Notes: a model not told the origin generated them from the sequence alone. 64,000 bases of DNA from CAVPLU01 sp964601325 (GCA_964601325.1 CAZRNA010000003.1:9340-73339), one strand, 5' to 3'; counted from the stretch's first letter, positions 25,333 to 32,953 are shown. Numbers and translations: made by a program.

Positions 25333-25494
25333 CAGACCTCGAGATACTTCGAGACTCCCGAAATTCGCCACGAAAGAGTCATGCGAATCAGAGGGGGTTC
25401 TTGGTATCCATCAGTCGATGATGCTGTGTATGCAAACTTCACCGTAGGCTGAATAGTTTCAAGTAGTCTGGAGCGCCAATAGTCTTTACCGGCT

Positions 25495-26646
25495 ATGCCC
25501 ACTGAGATTTCGCTTCTAGTCGAGCTGGGAATCATAGCTGGTTCGGCTCTAGCCTTGAGCTTGGTTACTTGGGCACTTCGCCTGCCCACGGCATTGGGGC
25601 AGCTTATCGCAGGAATGATTATCGGACCGTTCGGATTCAGACTGATCACCGATCTTGCCACCATCAATGCGATGGCAGAGGTCGGCATCGTACTTCTCCT
25701 GTTCATCATTGGGCTCCAACTTGACCCTCAAGAGTTGGTGACCATGGGAAGGAAGGTTCTCGCATTCTCATTAGCGGAGATTACGGTCTCTTTCACTGCT
25801 GGATTGTTCGCGGGGTTCCTCTTGGGATGGTCGGTTCGCGAAACCATCCTCCTAGCCGCGGTTATTGGTGTCAGTAGTACCGCTCTCGTGGCAAAGACGC
25901 TCCACGATCACGGAGTCTTGACTCAAGCATATGCGCGTATGATGATTGGCGCGTTGATCATAGAGGACATAGTGGCAGTCATCATCCTGTCGCTTCTGCC
26001 AAGTCTAGTACCCGGTGGTCCGTCTGGACTAGCTGAAGTGGGTCCATTGATTCTGCGCGGGGTTCTCCTGATTTCCCTTATACTCATCTTTGGAGCTTAC
26101 GCAGCTCCTCATCTTATCGACAGGATCAGCCAACTTGATCTCGATGTGGACGAAGCGGGCTTCCTTCTGTCGATAGGTCTCGGATTTGCGATGGCAGTTC
26201 TATCCTATGTACTGGGGTTTTCTGCTGCGACGGGTGCGTTTCTGATGGGTCTCATGATTCGTGGAAAGCGGGCGAGGTTTGTCTACGAGAAGATCCGCCC
26301 TGTCCGGGATCTTTTCCTAGTCATCTTCTTTGTATCGATGGGCATGCTAGTGGACCCTTCACAGTTTCTCAACGCGAGTCTTGTCTTGCCCGTCATTGGG
26401 CTGGCGCTCATTGGTAAGTATGTGGGCTCCTACTTGGGGGCGTTTCTCTCGGCTCAGCGGGAGCGAGCGGGAGATATTGCTATTCGCATGACTCCGCGTG
26501 GAGAATTCAGTTTCGTCATTGCTGGTGAGGCATATTCCGTTGGAGCTGCGAGAGCGTTCATCTACCCAATCGCAGGAGCCATCGTTCTTTTCACCACGAT
26601 GGTCTCAGCGATTGCTCAGATTCCTAGGAAGAAACGCCCGAGATGA
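25495..26646 (+). CDS. Cation/proton antiporter, CPA2 family
   Basis: The protein has 383 residues with about 12-13 helices. The sequence follows the CPA2/NapA-KefB type: LRLPTALGQLIAGMIIGPFG at the start, VGIVLLLFIIGLQLDPQEL, GVSSTALVAKTLHDHGVL, the paired-acid motif region ALIIEDIVAVIIL (Glu-Asp in the ion-binding helix), FSAATGAFLMGL and TPRGEFSFVIAGEA. It exchanges Na+ or K+ for H+ across the membrane. There is no C-terminal TrkA-N or TrkA-C regulatory domain; the protein stops right after the transport core. Confidence 0.92.
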   Translation: MPTEISLLVELGIIAGSALALSLVTWALRLPTALGQLIAGMIIGPFGFRLITDLATINAMAEVGIVLLLFIIGLQLDPQELVTMGRKVLAFSLAEITVSFTAGLFAGFLLGWSVRETILLAAVIGVSSTALVAKTLHDHGVLTQAYARMMIGALIIEDIVAVIILSLLPSLVPGGPSGLAEVGPLILRGVLLISLILIFGAYAAPHLIDRISQLDLDVDEAGFLLSIGLGFAMAVLSYVLGFSAATGAFLMGLMIRGKRARFVYEKIRPVRDLFLVIFFVSMGMLVDPSQFLNASLVLPVIGLALIGKYVGSYLGAFLSAQRERAGDIAIRMTPRGEFSFVIAGEAYSVGAARAFIYPIAGAIVLFTTMVSAIAQIPRKKRPR

Positions 26647-26700
26647 TCCATGTCCCAGATGTGAACGGATATCTGTTTCATAGTGTGGTTCGTCGGGAAG

Positions 26701-26810
26701 CGCCGGGGGTGGGATTTGAACCCACGAGGCCCGAAGACCATCGGCTTAGCAAGCCGACGCCTTACCTGGATGCCCAACACGTTCCCCATGTGTTTCTAGG
26801 CAACCCCGGC
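26701..26810 (-). tRNA. tRNA-Ser (GCU) with a putative intron in the D-loop
   Basis: The gene spans 110 bases. Acceptor GCCGGGG (26804-26810) pairs with CCCCGGC before discriminator G at 26701. The anticodon arm TCGGC-TTGCTAA-GCCGA gives GCU, there is a long variable arm (TGGTCTTCGGGCCTC) and the T arm is GTGGG-TTCAAAT-CCCAC. The D stem GCC/GGC encloses about 37 bases instead of about 11: an apparent 26-base intron follows GCCTAG, with its own stem AACAC/GTGTT. A TGCC/GGCA pairing between exon and intron leaves short bulges at both junctions, as the archaeal splicing endonuclease requires. Removing it gives a normal 84-nt tRNA-Ser. Confidence 0.9.
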
Positions 26811-27013
26811 ATCCAAACAAGTGTGAGCAGTCACAGAGACTGATAACATTTCCGAAAACTGCGTCATTGGCATTCCCTGATTCCGGGCAAAAACCGGACA
26901 TCGTACAAGCGATTCCGGATCAACTGCCGACAACGTGCGACAGAATGTAGAAGAAAACAAGAGGATATTTCAAGCCGCATTCGGCCTGGCTTGTTATCGG
27001 ATTCTTCGTTACT

Positions 27014-27253
27014 TCAACGAGTCCAAGATTTCGGGGAAGTCATCTGGCCGACGAGCTGCTTGTTTGCGTCATGGTAGGCCTTGGCAAGTTGACGGGATAC
27101 GTCGTGGTCGAGGCCGCTTTGGATGAGTTGTTCCTCGAAGACACCAGTCATGTGGCGTATGTTGCCTCTGATGCTGATTGGAAGCCAAAGGAGGCTTGGA
27201 AGTATTTTCAGGACGTAGTATCCTGACCGTGCTATGGCTGTGGCGGAAACCAT
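27014..27253 (-). CDS. Small hypothetical protein, related to the next gene upstream
   Basis: The protein has 79 residues. It has a basic, hydrophobic N-terminus (YYVLKILPSLLWLPISIRGNIRHM) and a helical C-terminal part (LIQSGLDHDVSRQLAKAYHDANKQLVGQM). The latter resembles the segment KAGGFPDDVALRMTQEYVSVFTKI of the gene at 27291-27632, so the two are probably diverged relatives. The N-terminal segment could associate with membrane. No function is known. Same strand as the neighbour, separated by 37 bases; likely one transcript. Confidence 0.6.
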   Translation of the reverse strand: MVSATAIARSGYYVLKILPSLLWLPISIRGNIRHMTGVFEEQLIQSGLDHDVSRQLAKAYHDANKQLVGQMTSPKSWTR

Positions 27254-27290
27254 GTTTCATTTCCCTCCTTGAAGCGCATGCCTTGGGCTG

Positions 27291-27632
27291 CTAATCTTTC
27301 TCGAGTTCGCGCTTGATCTTCTCCTTCACGGCCTTGCTGACATCATCGTCATCTTCGGATTCTCGTGCAGCTTTGATCACGTCACCGATTTTGGTGAAGA
27401 CGCTCACGTATTCCTGCGTCATACGCAAAGCAACGTCGTCCGGGAATCCTCCCGCCTTTAGCTCCTTGTAGTATGTTGCCGCTGCCTTCGCCATGTTTCG
27501 CGCCGCGTCTTCGGAGAATACTGCGCCGACGAGTCCTTTGATGAGTCCTGGAACCTTGTCTGAAACGACAGATAGGATCTCAGCGACTTCCTCGGGACTG
27601 TCGTGCCTACTATGCTTCTTCTCATCGTCCAT
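27291..27632 (-). CDS. Small acidic/charged hypothetical protein
   Basis: The protein has 113 residues. It is helical throughout: PEEVAEILSVVSDKVPGLIKGLVGAVFSEDAARNMAKAAATYYKELKAGG, then DDVALRMTQEYVSVFTKIGDVIKAA, ending in a very acidic stretch (ESEDDDDV) and a Lys-rich tail. Similar short helical proteins are common and unnamed in archaeal genomes of this type. A Gly-rich turn after SDKVPGLIKGLVG suggests a helical hairpin. It is probably co-transcribed with the smaller relative downstream. Confidence 0.65.
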   Translation of the reverse strand: MDDEKKHSRHDSPEEVAEILSVVSDKVPGLIKGLVGAVFSEDAARNMAKAAATYYKELKAGGFPDDVALRMTQEYVSVFTKIGDVIKAARESEDDDDVSKAVKEKIKRELEKD

Positions 27633-27731
27633 TATTCATTCACCTCGTCTTTCTGATCGTATTGATATCGAGTCTGGTCAGTAAGGATAGGTATTCTGTG
27701 AAAAAGTGACCAGTTAGCCGCGGTCGACTGG

Positions 27732-28169
27732 TCACTCCGCGAGCTTGTAGACCGTACCCTTACCTTTCTCCACCAGAACGATCCCTTCATCGATCAACCC
27801 ACGTAGCCTTGATCTCACTATCCTGCGTGAGGCGTGTCCTCTTGCTTCTCTTAGGGCTCGCTCTATCTGGGAGGTGTTCTGAGGGCCTTCCAGTGCGAGC
27901 GTCTGGATGATCAGGCGAGAAAGCTCATCCTTTTCGACCGAGCGCTGGTGAAGGTACTTCCTTGCTGCCGACAAGCGTTCAAGCGCGGCGATCGGTTCCT
28001 TGACGAGCAACACTCCGGCGCGCAAGTTGCTGACGGTGGACGCCAGTTCTGGGTGTTCGAGGGAATCCGAAAGAATCCTCTCGATCGTCTCCAGCCTACT
28101 CATGATCGTGCCGAGCTCACGATCAAGTTCTTTGATCTTGGCATCCGAAGCTTTGGGCAACACGATCAC
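27732..28169 (-). CDS. Winged-helix protein with an N-terminal coiled coil
   Basis: The protein has 145 residues. The first 60 residues are an amphipathic helix (IKELDRELGTIMSRLETIERIL) suited to dimerisation. The C-terminal 70 residues form a winged-helix domain: ELSRLIIQTLALEGPQNTSQIERALREARGHASRRIVRSRLRGLIDEGIVLVEKGKGTVYKL, with the recognition helix around RIVRSRLRGL. It is probably a DNA-binding regulator of nearby genes such as OsmC, 31 bases upstream on the same strand, though a direct link is not shown. GTG start. Confidence 0.75.
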   Translation of the reverse strand: MIVLPKASDAKIKELDRELGTIMSRLETIERILSDSLEHPELASTVSNLRAGVLLVKEPIAALERLSAARKYLHQRSVEKDELSRLIIQTLALEGPQNTSQIERALREARGHASRRIVRSRLRGLIDEGIVLVEKGKGTVYKLAE

Positions 28170-28200
28170 GAAACAATAACTCGTCTACACGATGCTTGAA

Positions 28201-28617
28201 CTAGACTTCCTGCTCAATACGATAGCTCGTCGTCACTTTCACGTCTGGACGGAATATCCCTCTCACCGAGCAGTATTTCTTCTCTGACAGCTCGATCGCT
28301 CTCTTGACGGCTGATTCTCTGAGGCCTCGCCCACGTACAACGTACTCGATTTGAACGGCTTCATAGTACATGGGATCCTTCTTTCTCCTAGTTCCTGTAA
28401 CCTTCATCTCAAGTCCGGTCACTTCTTGGCGCTGGCGTTTCAGGATCCAGATGATGTCCATGCCCGTACATCCGCCGAGTCCGACGAGTACGAGTTTGAC
28501 TGGCCGGAACCCGTGTCCCTCGCCTCCGCCTTCCGGATCCGCGTCCATCGCAAGCGAGTCGCCTTCCTCTGTTGTGGCGGTGAAACGCATGCCCCCCTCC
28601 CACTTCACATTCACCAA
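28201..28617 (-). CDS. OsmC-family peroxiredoxin-like protein
   Basis: The protein has 138 residues. Diagnostic segments are FRPVKLVLVGLGGCTGMDIIWILKRQRQEVTGLEMKVTG, holding the first reactive Cys, and KRAIELSEKKYCSVRGIFRPDVKVTTSYRI with the second Cys (KYCSV). OsmC proteins reduce organic hydroperoxides using these two cysteines. Start is GTG 28617. It is transcribed together with, or ahead of, the winged-helix gene. An old hydrolase relic begins directly behind its start on the opposite strand. Confidence 0.92.
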   Translation of the reverse strand: MVNVKWEGGMRFTATTEEGDSLAMDADPEGGGEGHGFRPVKLVLVGLGGCTGMDIIWILKRQRQEVTGLEMKVTGTRRKKDPMYYEAVQIEYVVRGRGLRESAVKRAIELSEKKYCSVRGIFRPDVKVTTSYRIEQEV

Positions 28618-28643
28618 TACGCTCGTTCTCCTGAATACTCAAG

Positions 28644-28943
28644 ATGAGCCCACATTCGTCAATACAAATCCTTGCATTCGTCAACTTCCAGGCGGGCAGG
28701 ATCTATTGTGCAAGAGATACTGGCTTGATTCTAGAGATGGAACGCTTCAACGTTGACGTTGCCTGCTTGCCCGTCAGCGGAACCTGCGTGATGACTGCAG
28801 AGGAAGACGTGGAGCCCACTAGATACATCAAGTTGAAGGTCGCTATACCAATGCATTACGGGGCGATTGTCGGTGACGATCGTGACGCTGAGAGATTCAA
28901 GACGCTAGCATCGTGTGATGTTCGAATACTCTCGAAAGAGTGA
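28644..28943 (+). pseudogene. Decayed C-terminal remnant of a UPF0173-type metal-dependent hydrolase
   Basis: From about 28697 the translation (RIYCARDTGLILEMERFNVDVACLPVSGTCVMTAEEDVEPTRY, KVAIPMHYGAIVGDDRDAERFKTL) matches the last third of UPF0173 beta-lactamase-fold hydrolases. In intact members the metal-binding Asp motif reads HAGDTDL-like; here it reads CARDTGL, so ligands are lost. The first two thirds, including HxHxDH, do not exist upstream, where the OsmC gene begins on the other strand. It is a pseudogene created by replacement or deletion. Confidence 0.72.
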
Positions 28944-28977
28944 TTCCGACAGTTGCGTGTGCGACAGAGTGGACTTC

Positions 28978-29115
28978 TTACAGTCTGCGCCTTATTCGGC
29001 GCAGAGTCCTCTTGACTCGTCGCTTTGTATTTCTGGCTCCTCTCTTCGCTTTGCCTCGCAGGGTTCTCGGGCGTCCAACTCGTCGTCGGCGCGCACGTTT
29101 CTTCTTTCTTGGCAT
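28978..29115 (-). CDS. 45-residue arginine/lysine-rich small protein
   Basis: ATG at 29115, TAA at 28978-28980. The protein begins PRKKKRARRRRVGRPRTLRG and continues KAKRGARNTKRRVKRTLRR to IRRRL; more than half of the residues are Arg or Lys and none are acidic. A TATA-like GCATAAAG lies about 20 bases upstream (leaderless-style), and the final codons form a perfect 7-bp hairpin. Composition resembles very small ribosomal proteins (such as L41e) or protamine-like DNA-binding tails, and it contains an AT-hook-like GRPR. The family is unknown; likely RNA- or DNA-binding. Confidence 0.6.
   Translation of the reverse strand: MPRKKKRARRRRVGRPRTLRGKAKRGARNTKRRVKRTLRRIRRRL
28985..29004. promoter_or_regulatory. 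Perfect hairpin at the 3' end of the basic-protein gene
   Basis: CTGCGCC, six-base loop, GGCGCAG at 28985-29004 overlaps the last codons of the small basic gene. It could stabilise or terminate that transcript, although no T tract follows on the minus strand. Confidence 0.4.
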
Positions 29116-29450
29116 GGTCCTGATATTGTCTTTATGCAAAGAAAAGCGTTGCGGAAATCGTTTTTCAATTCGAATGTTGACCGATTGTGTTCTTGCTATC
29201 TGAGATTTCAGATGAATACTCGTAACGAGTACATCATACCAGTATCGTCGACTGGGTTCTTCGCGAGTCTTCTACCAGAACTCGTAATGAACACTTGCGA
29301 GATTTCTTTACTCCCAAGTCGATTCTGCTAGAGCAATCTCAGATTCCATGATCAGGTTTTCACGAGAGCGAGAATGAGACTCGATAAGTGCTGCTCTCCG
29401 GCTTCTATCGGTCTAGCCCAGCCATCTGCTATGGGAATAAGCCTAAATGA
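29116..29450. other. Intergenic stretch with two adjacent inverted repeats
   Basis: There is no gene. Two perfect inverted repeats lie side by side: ATCTGA-GATT-TCAGAT (29198-29213) and ACTCGT-A-ACGAGT (29218-29230). A partial copy of the second (ACTCGTAATGA) occurs near 29280. These could be regulator binding sites for the basic protein or for DUF2153, or a small structured RNA. An AT-rich element (CCTAAATGA) precedes the next start. Confidence 0.35.
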
Positions 29451-29816
29451 GTGTTCACTGCATGCAGGCGCCTCAAGCAGGGAGCAACGCAACTATTGTC
29501 TTGGACAGATGAGCGCGCGAAAGTTCTCGCGGATCTAAAGAAACTCGAACCAGCTGATCGTCTCTCGCTGTACGCGAGTCTCATTAGGCTGAACTCCGCT
29601 CTTTTTGAGAGCGTCCGCGGTTGGGACGCCTGGCTAAGGAATCCCCCATTCATGGAGACTTTCTCACAGGAAGAACTCAATGAGATATTCGCTAGTTTCA
29701 AAGATGTTACAACGAAATTCTTGGAAGAAGACGTCAAGTGGACCGGAAAGAAGGAACAGAGCCCTCTGAAAGTCAGCAAGACTGAGAAGGGCGAAGGCGA
29801 GAGGCGCTACGCCTAG
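29451..29816 (+). CDS. DUF2153 family protein
   Basis: The protein is about 121 residues from GTG; a later start such as the TTG before SWTDER is also possible. The core is helical: SWTDERAKVLADLKKLEPADRLSLYASLIRLNSALFESVRGWDAWLRNPPFMETFSQEELNEIF, which is the archaeal DUF2153 pattern with its conserved GW..WL.NP. The C-terminus is Lys/Glu-rich and probably disordered. Function unknown; the family is restricted to archaea. The aKMT-like methyltransferase follows after 22 bases on the same strand, so they are probably one operon. Confidence 0.8.
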   Translation: MFTACRRLKQGATQLLSWTDERAKVLADLKKLEPADRLSLYASLIRLNSALFESVRGWDAWLRNPPFMETFSQEELNEIFASFKDVTTKFLEEDVKWTGKKEQSPLKVSKTEKGEGERRYA

Positions 29817-29838
29817 TCTCAGATAGGAGCGGGGGATC

Positions 29839-30303
29839 ATGAGCTGTGCACCGTTCGTGCAAACGCCGGTTGAAGTCGCGAAGAAGATGATTCAGCTGGC
29901 GGATCTGAAGTCAGGCCAAACCTTATTCGATCTCGGTGCCGGGGACGGCAGATTGGTGATTCTGACTGCCCAAGAGACAGAGGCTTCTGCGGTCGGAGTG
30001 GAAATGAGAGATGATCTCATTGAGAGAGCACGCTCGGAAATCAAGAAGCTGAGCCTTGAGAGTAGAGTCAGGATGATTCACGATGACTTCTTCAATGTGG
30101 ACCTGGGGGAGGCCGATGCGGTGACTCTCTACCTGACCACAAGCGGCAACGAGCGTCTTCGTCCAAAACTGGAACGTGAGCTCAAGAAGGGCGCGAAGGT
30201 CATCTCGCATGATTTCAAGGTAGGCAACTGGAAGCCATCAGTTGTCTACAACGAACTGCTCGGGCACACGATCTATTCGTATGAAGTCGGTGCACAACTC
30301 TAG
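29839..30303 (+). CDS. aKMT-like SAM-dependent protein lysine methyltransferase
   Basis: The protein has 154 residues, close to the roughly 160-residue archaeal lysine methyltransferase aKMT. SAM motif I is LFDLGAGDGRLVILTA, followed by the acidic GVEMRDDLIERA, the motif-IV region DFFNVDLGEADAVTLYLTTSGNERLRPKLERELKKGAKVISHDFKVGNWKP (the long conserved block), and a short beta end. aKMT-type enzymes broadly methylate lysines of chromatin and other proteins in Sulfolobus. Its proximity to a highly basic small protein 0.7 kb away is noteworthy but unproven as a link. A ribosome site (GGAGCGGGGG) precedes ATG. Confidence 0.85.
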   Translation: MSCAPFVQTPVEVAKKMIQLADLKSGQTLFDLGAGDGRLVILTAQETEASAVGVEMRDDLIERARSEIKKLSLESRVRMIHDDFFNVDLGEADAVTLYLTTSGNERLRPKLERELKKGAKVISHDFKVGNWKPSVVYNELLGHTIYSYEVGAQL

Positions 30304-30420
30304 ACGTATCTGATCTCAGGCGATCGCGTGAACTTTCCTAAGCGGCCACGCCTGAGCTACGAGCGAACCTGGTGAGAACAAGGCTAGGCGACGATTCTGA
30401 AGACAAGTATTCGTGTCCCC

Positions 30421-31284
30421 GTGAGCTTGATAGCTTTCTCCGGCGTTCTGTGGGGGACGTCTTTCGTCGCTATGAAAGTGGGCTTGAAATACGTTGACCC
30501 CTATTCGTTTGCCTTTCTGAGACTGGTGACGGCCTTCGTTTTCTCGGCCGCTCTCGTGTTTGTCAGAGAACGCCCTAACTTGAATGTGCTTCGCGACTGG
30601 AGAATCTGGGCTCTTGGTATTCTGAACGCCGGAGGTTTCATACTTCAGTATGTGGGAATATCGTATACAACTGCGAACAGGACGGCTCTGATCACTAATT
30701 CAAACGTGGCCTTCACAGCATTCCTGAGTTGGAGTTTGTATCACGAGCCGATGGGTTTCGGTAACTTGCTTGCCCTCCCATTATCCGTCTTGGGCCTGTT
30801 CCTTCTCGTAACTGGTGGTGACCTCAGCACCCTGTCGGGCGGCCAGGTGATGGGCGATCTTCTAGTCCTACTGGCCGGTCTCGTCTGGTCCTTCTTCCTT
30901 GTGCTGAACAAGGACATGGTTTCGAGAAGGAGCACAAACGTCTCACAGATGGTTGCGTGGGTGATGCTCGTCACCACAATAGGGACCGCTCCGGTCGCTT
31001 TCCTTTTGGGGGATGTGACGAGTGTCGCTGTTCCATTGGAGGGATGGGTAGCTGTTGCCTACACGGCAGTTCTCTGCACGGTCGCACCTTACTGGCTGTT
31101 CACAAGAGGACAAAGGTTTGTGGGTGCAACTTTGTCGGCGCTTGTTCTCTTGATCGAGGTCGTCGTGGCTATCATCTCGTCAGCTCTGATTCTCGGTGAA
31201 CAGTTCGCAATTGGTAGCGGTCTCGGAGCCGTACTTGTCTGCGCATCCATCGTGCTCGCATCCAGAGGTTCCAGCTCGAGGTAG
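30421..31284 (+). CDS. EamA/DMT-family transporter
   Basis: The protein has 287 residues with ten membrane helices in two EamA repeats. Repeat 1 opens with FSGVLWGTSFVAMKVGLKYVDPYSFAFLRL; repeat 2 with LLVLLAGLVWSFFLVLNKDMVSR and ends ATLSALVLLIEVVVAIISSALILGEQFAIGSGLGAVLVCASIVLAS. The family exports or imports amino acids, nucleosides, sugars or other metabolites; substrate cannot be told from sequence. It is followed at 54 bases by DeoC on the same strand, leaving open a nucleoside- or sugar-related role. GTG start. Confidence 0.9.
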   Translation: MSLIAFSGVLWGTSFVAMKVGLKYVDPYSFAFLRLVTAFVFSAALVFVRERPNLNVLRDWRIWALGILNAGGFILQYVGISYTTANRTALITNSNVAFTAFLSWSLYHEPMGFGNLLALPLSVLGLFLLVTGGDLSTLSGGQVMGDLLVLLAGLVWSFFLVLNKDMVSRRSTNVSQMVAWVMLVTTIGTAPVAFLLGDVTSVAVPLEGWVAVAYTAVLCTVAPYWLFTRGQRFVGATLSALVLLIEVVVAIISSALILGEQFAIGSGLGAVLVCASIVLASRGSSSR

Positions 31285-31338
31285 GATTTCGCAAATCTCT
31301 ATACGAAACGCGACACTTCTTCATCAGAGGCGACGCAT

Positions 31339-32004
31339 GTGGGCATCCGCCGGAAAGAACTTGCCAAGATGATTGATTACACTTTGCTGAATCCTTCAGC
31401 AACCCGAGATCAAGTGGAAAGGCTCTGCGACGAAGCAAGGAGCCACGGGGTCTATGCCGTATGCGTCAACTCGACTTGGGTTTCACTCGCAGTCAATGCA
31501 TTGCGGGGTACAGATGTCAAGGTCTGTTCGACGGTGGGCTTTCCTCTTGGTGCCTCCTTGCCAGCGGTTAAGGCATTTGAGGCTCAAACTGTCCTGAGCC
31601 TCGGGGCTTCCGAGGTGGACATGGTCATGAATGTTGGTGCATTGAAGTCCCGAGACTTGGCGGCGGTTCGGGAGGATATTGAGCGAGTCGTGAAGGCATG
31701 CAAGCAGGCTCCGGTCAAGGTCATCATAGAGTCAGGGTACTTGAGCGACGAAGAGAAAGTCCAAGCATGCAAGCTCGCTCAAGAGGCAGGCGCGGCTTTC
31801 GTGAAGACATCGACTGGTTTCGGCTCGGGCGGCGCCACGGTGACCGATGTCATGTTGATGCGCAGGACGGTTGGAGAACGGTTCGGGGTCAAGGCTGCAG
31901 GAGGGATCCGAACCTACAAGGACTGTGTTGCGATGATCGAGGCTGGCGCGAATAGAATTGGAACCAGCAGCGCAATTCAGATTCTCAAAGAATGCCCGGT
32001 CTAG
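31339..32004 (+). CDS. deoC: Deoxyribose-phosphate aldolase
   Basis: The protein has 221 residues, normal family length. It cleaves 2-deoxyribose-5-phosphate to glyceraldehyde-3-phosphate and acetaldehyde by a Schiff base. Visible are MIDYTLLNPSATRDQVERLC, CSTVGFPLGASLPAVKAFEA, the acid Asp in ASEVDMVMNVGALKS, KVIIESGYL, and the Schiff-base Lys in AAFVKTSTGFGSGGAT, ending VKAAGGIRTYKDCVAMIEAGANRIGTSS. It belongs to nucleoside salvage or pentose metabolism. Start GTG 31339. A hairpin/T tract about 50 bases after the stop likely ends the transcript. Confidence 0.95.
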   Translation: MGIRRKELAKMIDYTLLNPSATRDQVERLCDEARSHGVYAVCVNSTWVSLAVNALRGTDVKVCSTVGFPLGASLPAVKAFEAQTVLSLGASEVDMVMNVGALKSRDLAAVREDIERVVKACKQAPVKVIIESGYLSDEEKVQACKLAQEAGAAFVKTSTGFGSGGATVTDVMLMRRTVGERFGVKAAGGIRTYKDCVAMIEAGANRIGTSSAIQILKECPV

Positions 32005-32056
32005 GTTTTCCCAGTCTCTCTTATGGTTGTCTGTTGATCAAATCTGTTGTTGGGTA

Positions 32057-32078
32057 AGGTGATTTTCACCTTTATTTC
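32057..32078 (+). terminator. Hairpin plus T-rich tail after deoC
   Basis: AGGTGA-TTT-TCACCT (32057-32071) followed by TTATTTC, 53 bases after the deoC stop. Confidence 0.5.
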
Positions 32079-32198
32079 GCATCCGTGACACTCAGAAAGC
32101 CGCATAAGGCGAAACGTCGAACTGGAAATAGACGACGAAAGTTGTAGCACAGAATCTTCCCTCAACGTTCAATTAACACACAAACATAATGAGTCGTT

Positions 32199-32489
32199 AT
32201 GCTAGAGGTCACGATGCCACGATTGGATGAGTCTATGAACACAGGGAAACTCATCGAGTGGCTGAGAAAGGAAGGCGATCGTGTGAAAGAAGGCGAACCG
32301 ATCGCCGTAGTTGAGGGAGAAAAGACAACGTTCGAGATTGAGGCTCCAGCATCCGGCCTCATCCGCAAGACACTTCATCCAGCAGGCTCAGAGGTTCGAG
32401 TCGACCAGCCCATCGCGTTGATCGACACTGGCACGAACGGCCAACACGAATCCACGGGGGGGCCATGCGTAGCATTCAAGGTCGAATAA
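32199..32489 (+). CDS. Stand-alone lipoyl/biotinyl-domain protein
   Basis: The protein has 96 residues, essentially one swinging-arm domain: VTMPRLDESMNTGKLIEWLRKEGDRVKEGEPIAVVEGEKTTFEIEAPASGLIRKTL. The modified Lys is in EGEKTTFEI; the ExEKTT context is the lipoyl type seen in 2-oxoacid dehydrogenase E2 proteins rather than the MKM of biotin carriers. After the domain comes about 20 residues of weak tail. There is no E2 catalytic domain and no E1/E3 gene in the window. It probably carries lipoate to a partner encoded elsewhere. DUF1893 follows after four bases. Confidence 0.88.
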   Translation: MLEVTMPRLDESMNTGKLIEWLRKEGDRVKEGEPIAVVEGEKTTFEIEAPASGLIRKTLHPAGSEVRVDQPIALIDTGTNGQHESTGGPCVAFKVE

Positions 32490-32493
32490 CATC

Positions 32494-32922
32494 ATGTCTG
32501 CAAATGTGTCGGACGATCTGAATCTGGCCAAGAGAACACTCCGTGAAGAAGAATTATCTCTCGCTGTTGCAAAGAATGGCAGGATTCTCTTCAAGAGCAA
32601 GTCGCACGGCGTCAGCGATCTGCTCGCAATGATTAGTGATGTCGGTGGGCTAACTGAGGGTGCTTCACTTGCCGACAGCATCGTAGGCAGAGCTGCCGCG
32701 CTGCTCTGCGTGTACTCCAAGATAATCGCCGTCTACGGTGTGAACATGAGCGAAGGCGCGCTGTCTGTCTTCAAGGCGAATGGCATCAAGTGCGAGTATG
32801 GAACCTTGGTTGCAAGGATACTGAATCGCGAGAAGAATGACGTTTGTCCTTTTGACAAGGCTGTCCTGGGAATAGTCGACCCAAGCATCGCATTGGATAG
32901 GTTGAAATCCCTCAGGCTTTAA
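32494..32922 (+). CDS. DUF1893 protein (deaminase-like fold)
   Basis: The protein has 142 residues. The block LSLAVAKNGRILFKSKSHGVSDLLAMISD and SLADSIVGRAAALLCVYSKIIAVYGVNMSEGALSVFKANGIKCEYGTLVARILNREKNDVCPFDKAVLGI match DUF1893, a family with a cytidine-deaminase-like fold but altered metal ligands. The Cys in NDVCPFD is the family's conserved one. Function is unknown. It is four bases downstream of the lipoyl protein, so the two are translated from one message; whether they cooperate is unknown. Confidence 0.85.
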   Translation: MSANVSDDLNLAKRTLREEELSLAVAKNGRILFKSKSHGVSDLLAMISDVGGLTEGASLADSIVGRAAALLCVYSKIIAVYGVNMSEGALSVFKANGIKCEYGTLVARILNREKNDVCPFDKAVLGIVDPSIALDRLKSLRL

Positions 32923-32953
32923 TCCTCTATCACTTGGGATGAAGTGAGGAACT

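Noticed and set aside
26643..26843. 66-codon frame over the tRNA-Ser gene
   Set aside because: It overlaps the tRNA and has no protein-like features.
28915..29331. Plus-strand frames over the basic-protein gene
   Set aside because: They are shadows: rich in Arg/Leu/Phe because they read the complement of the Arg codons of the minus-strand gene.
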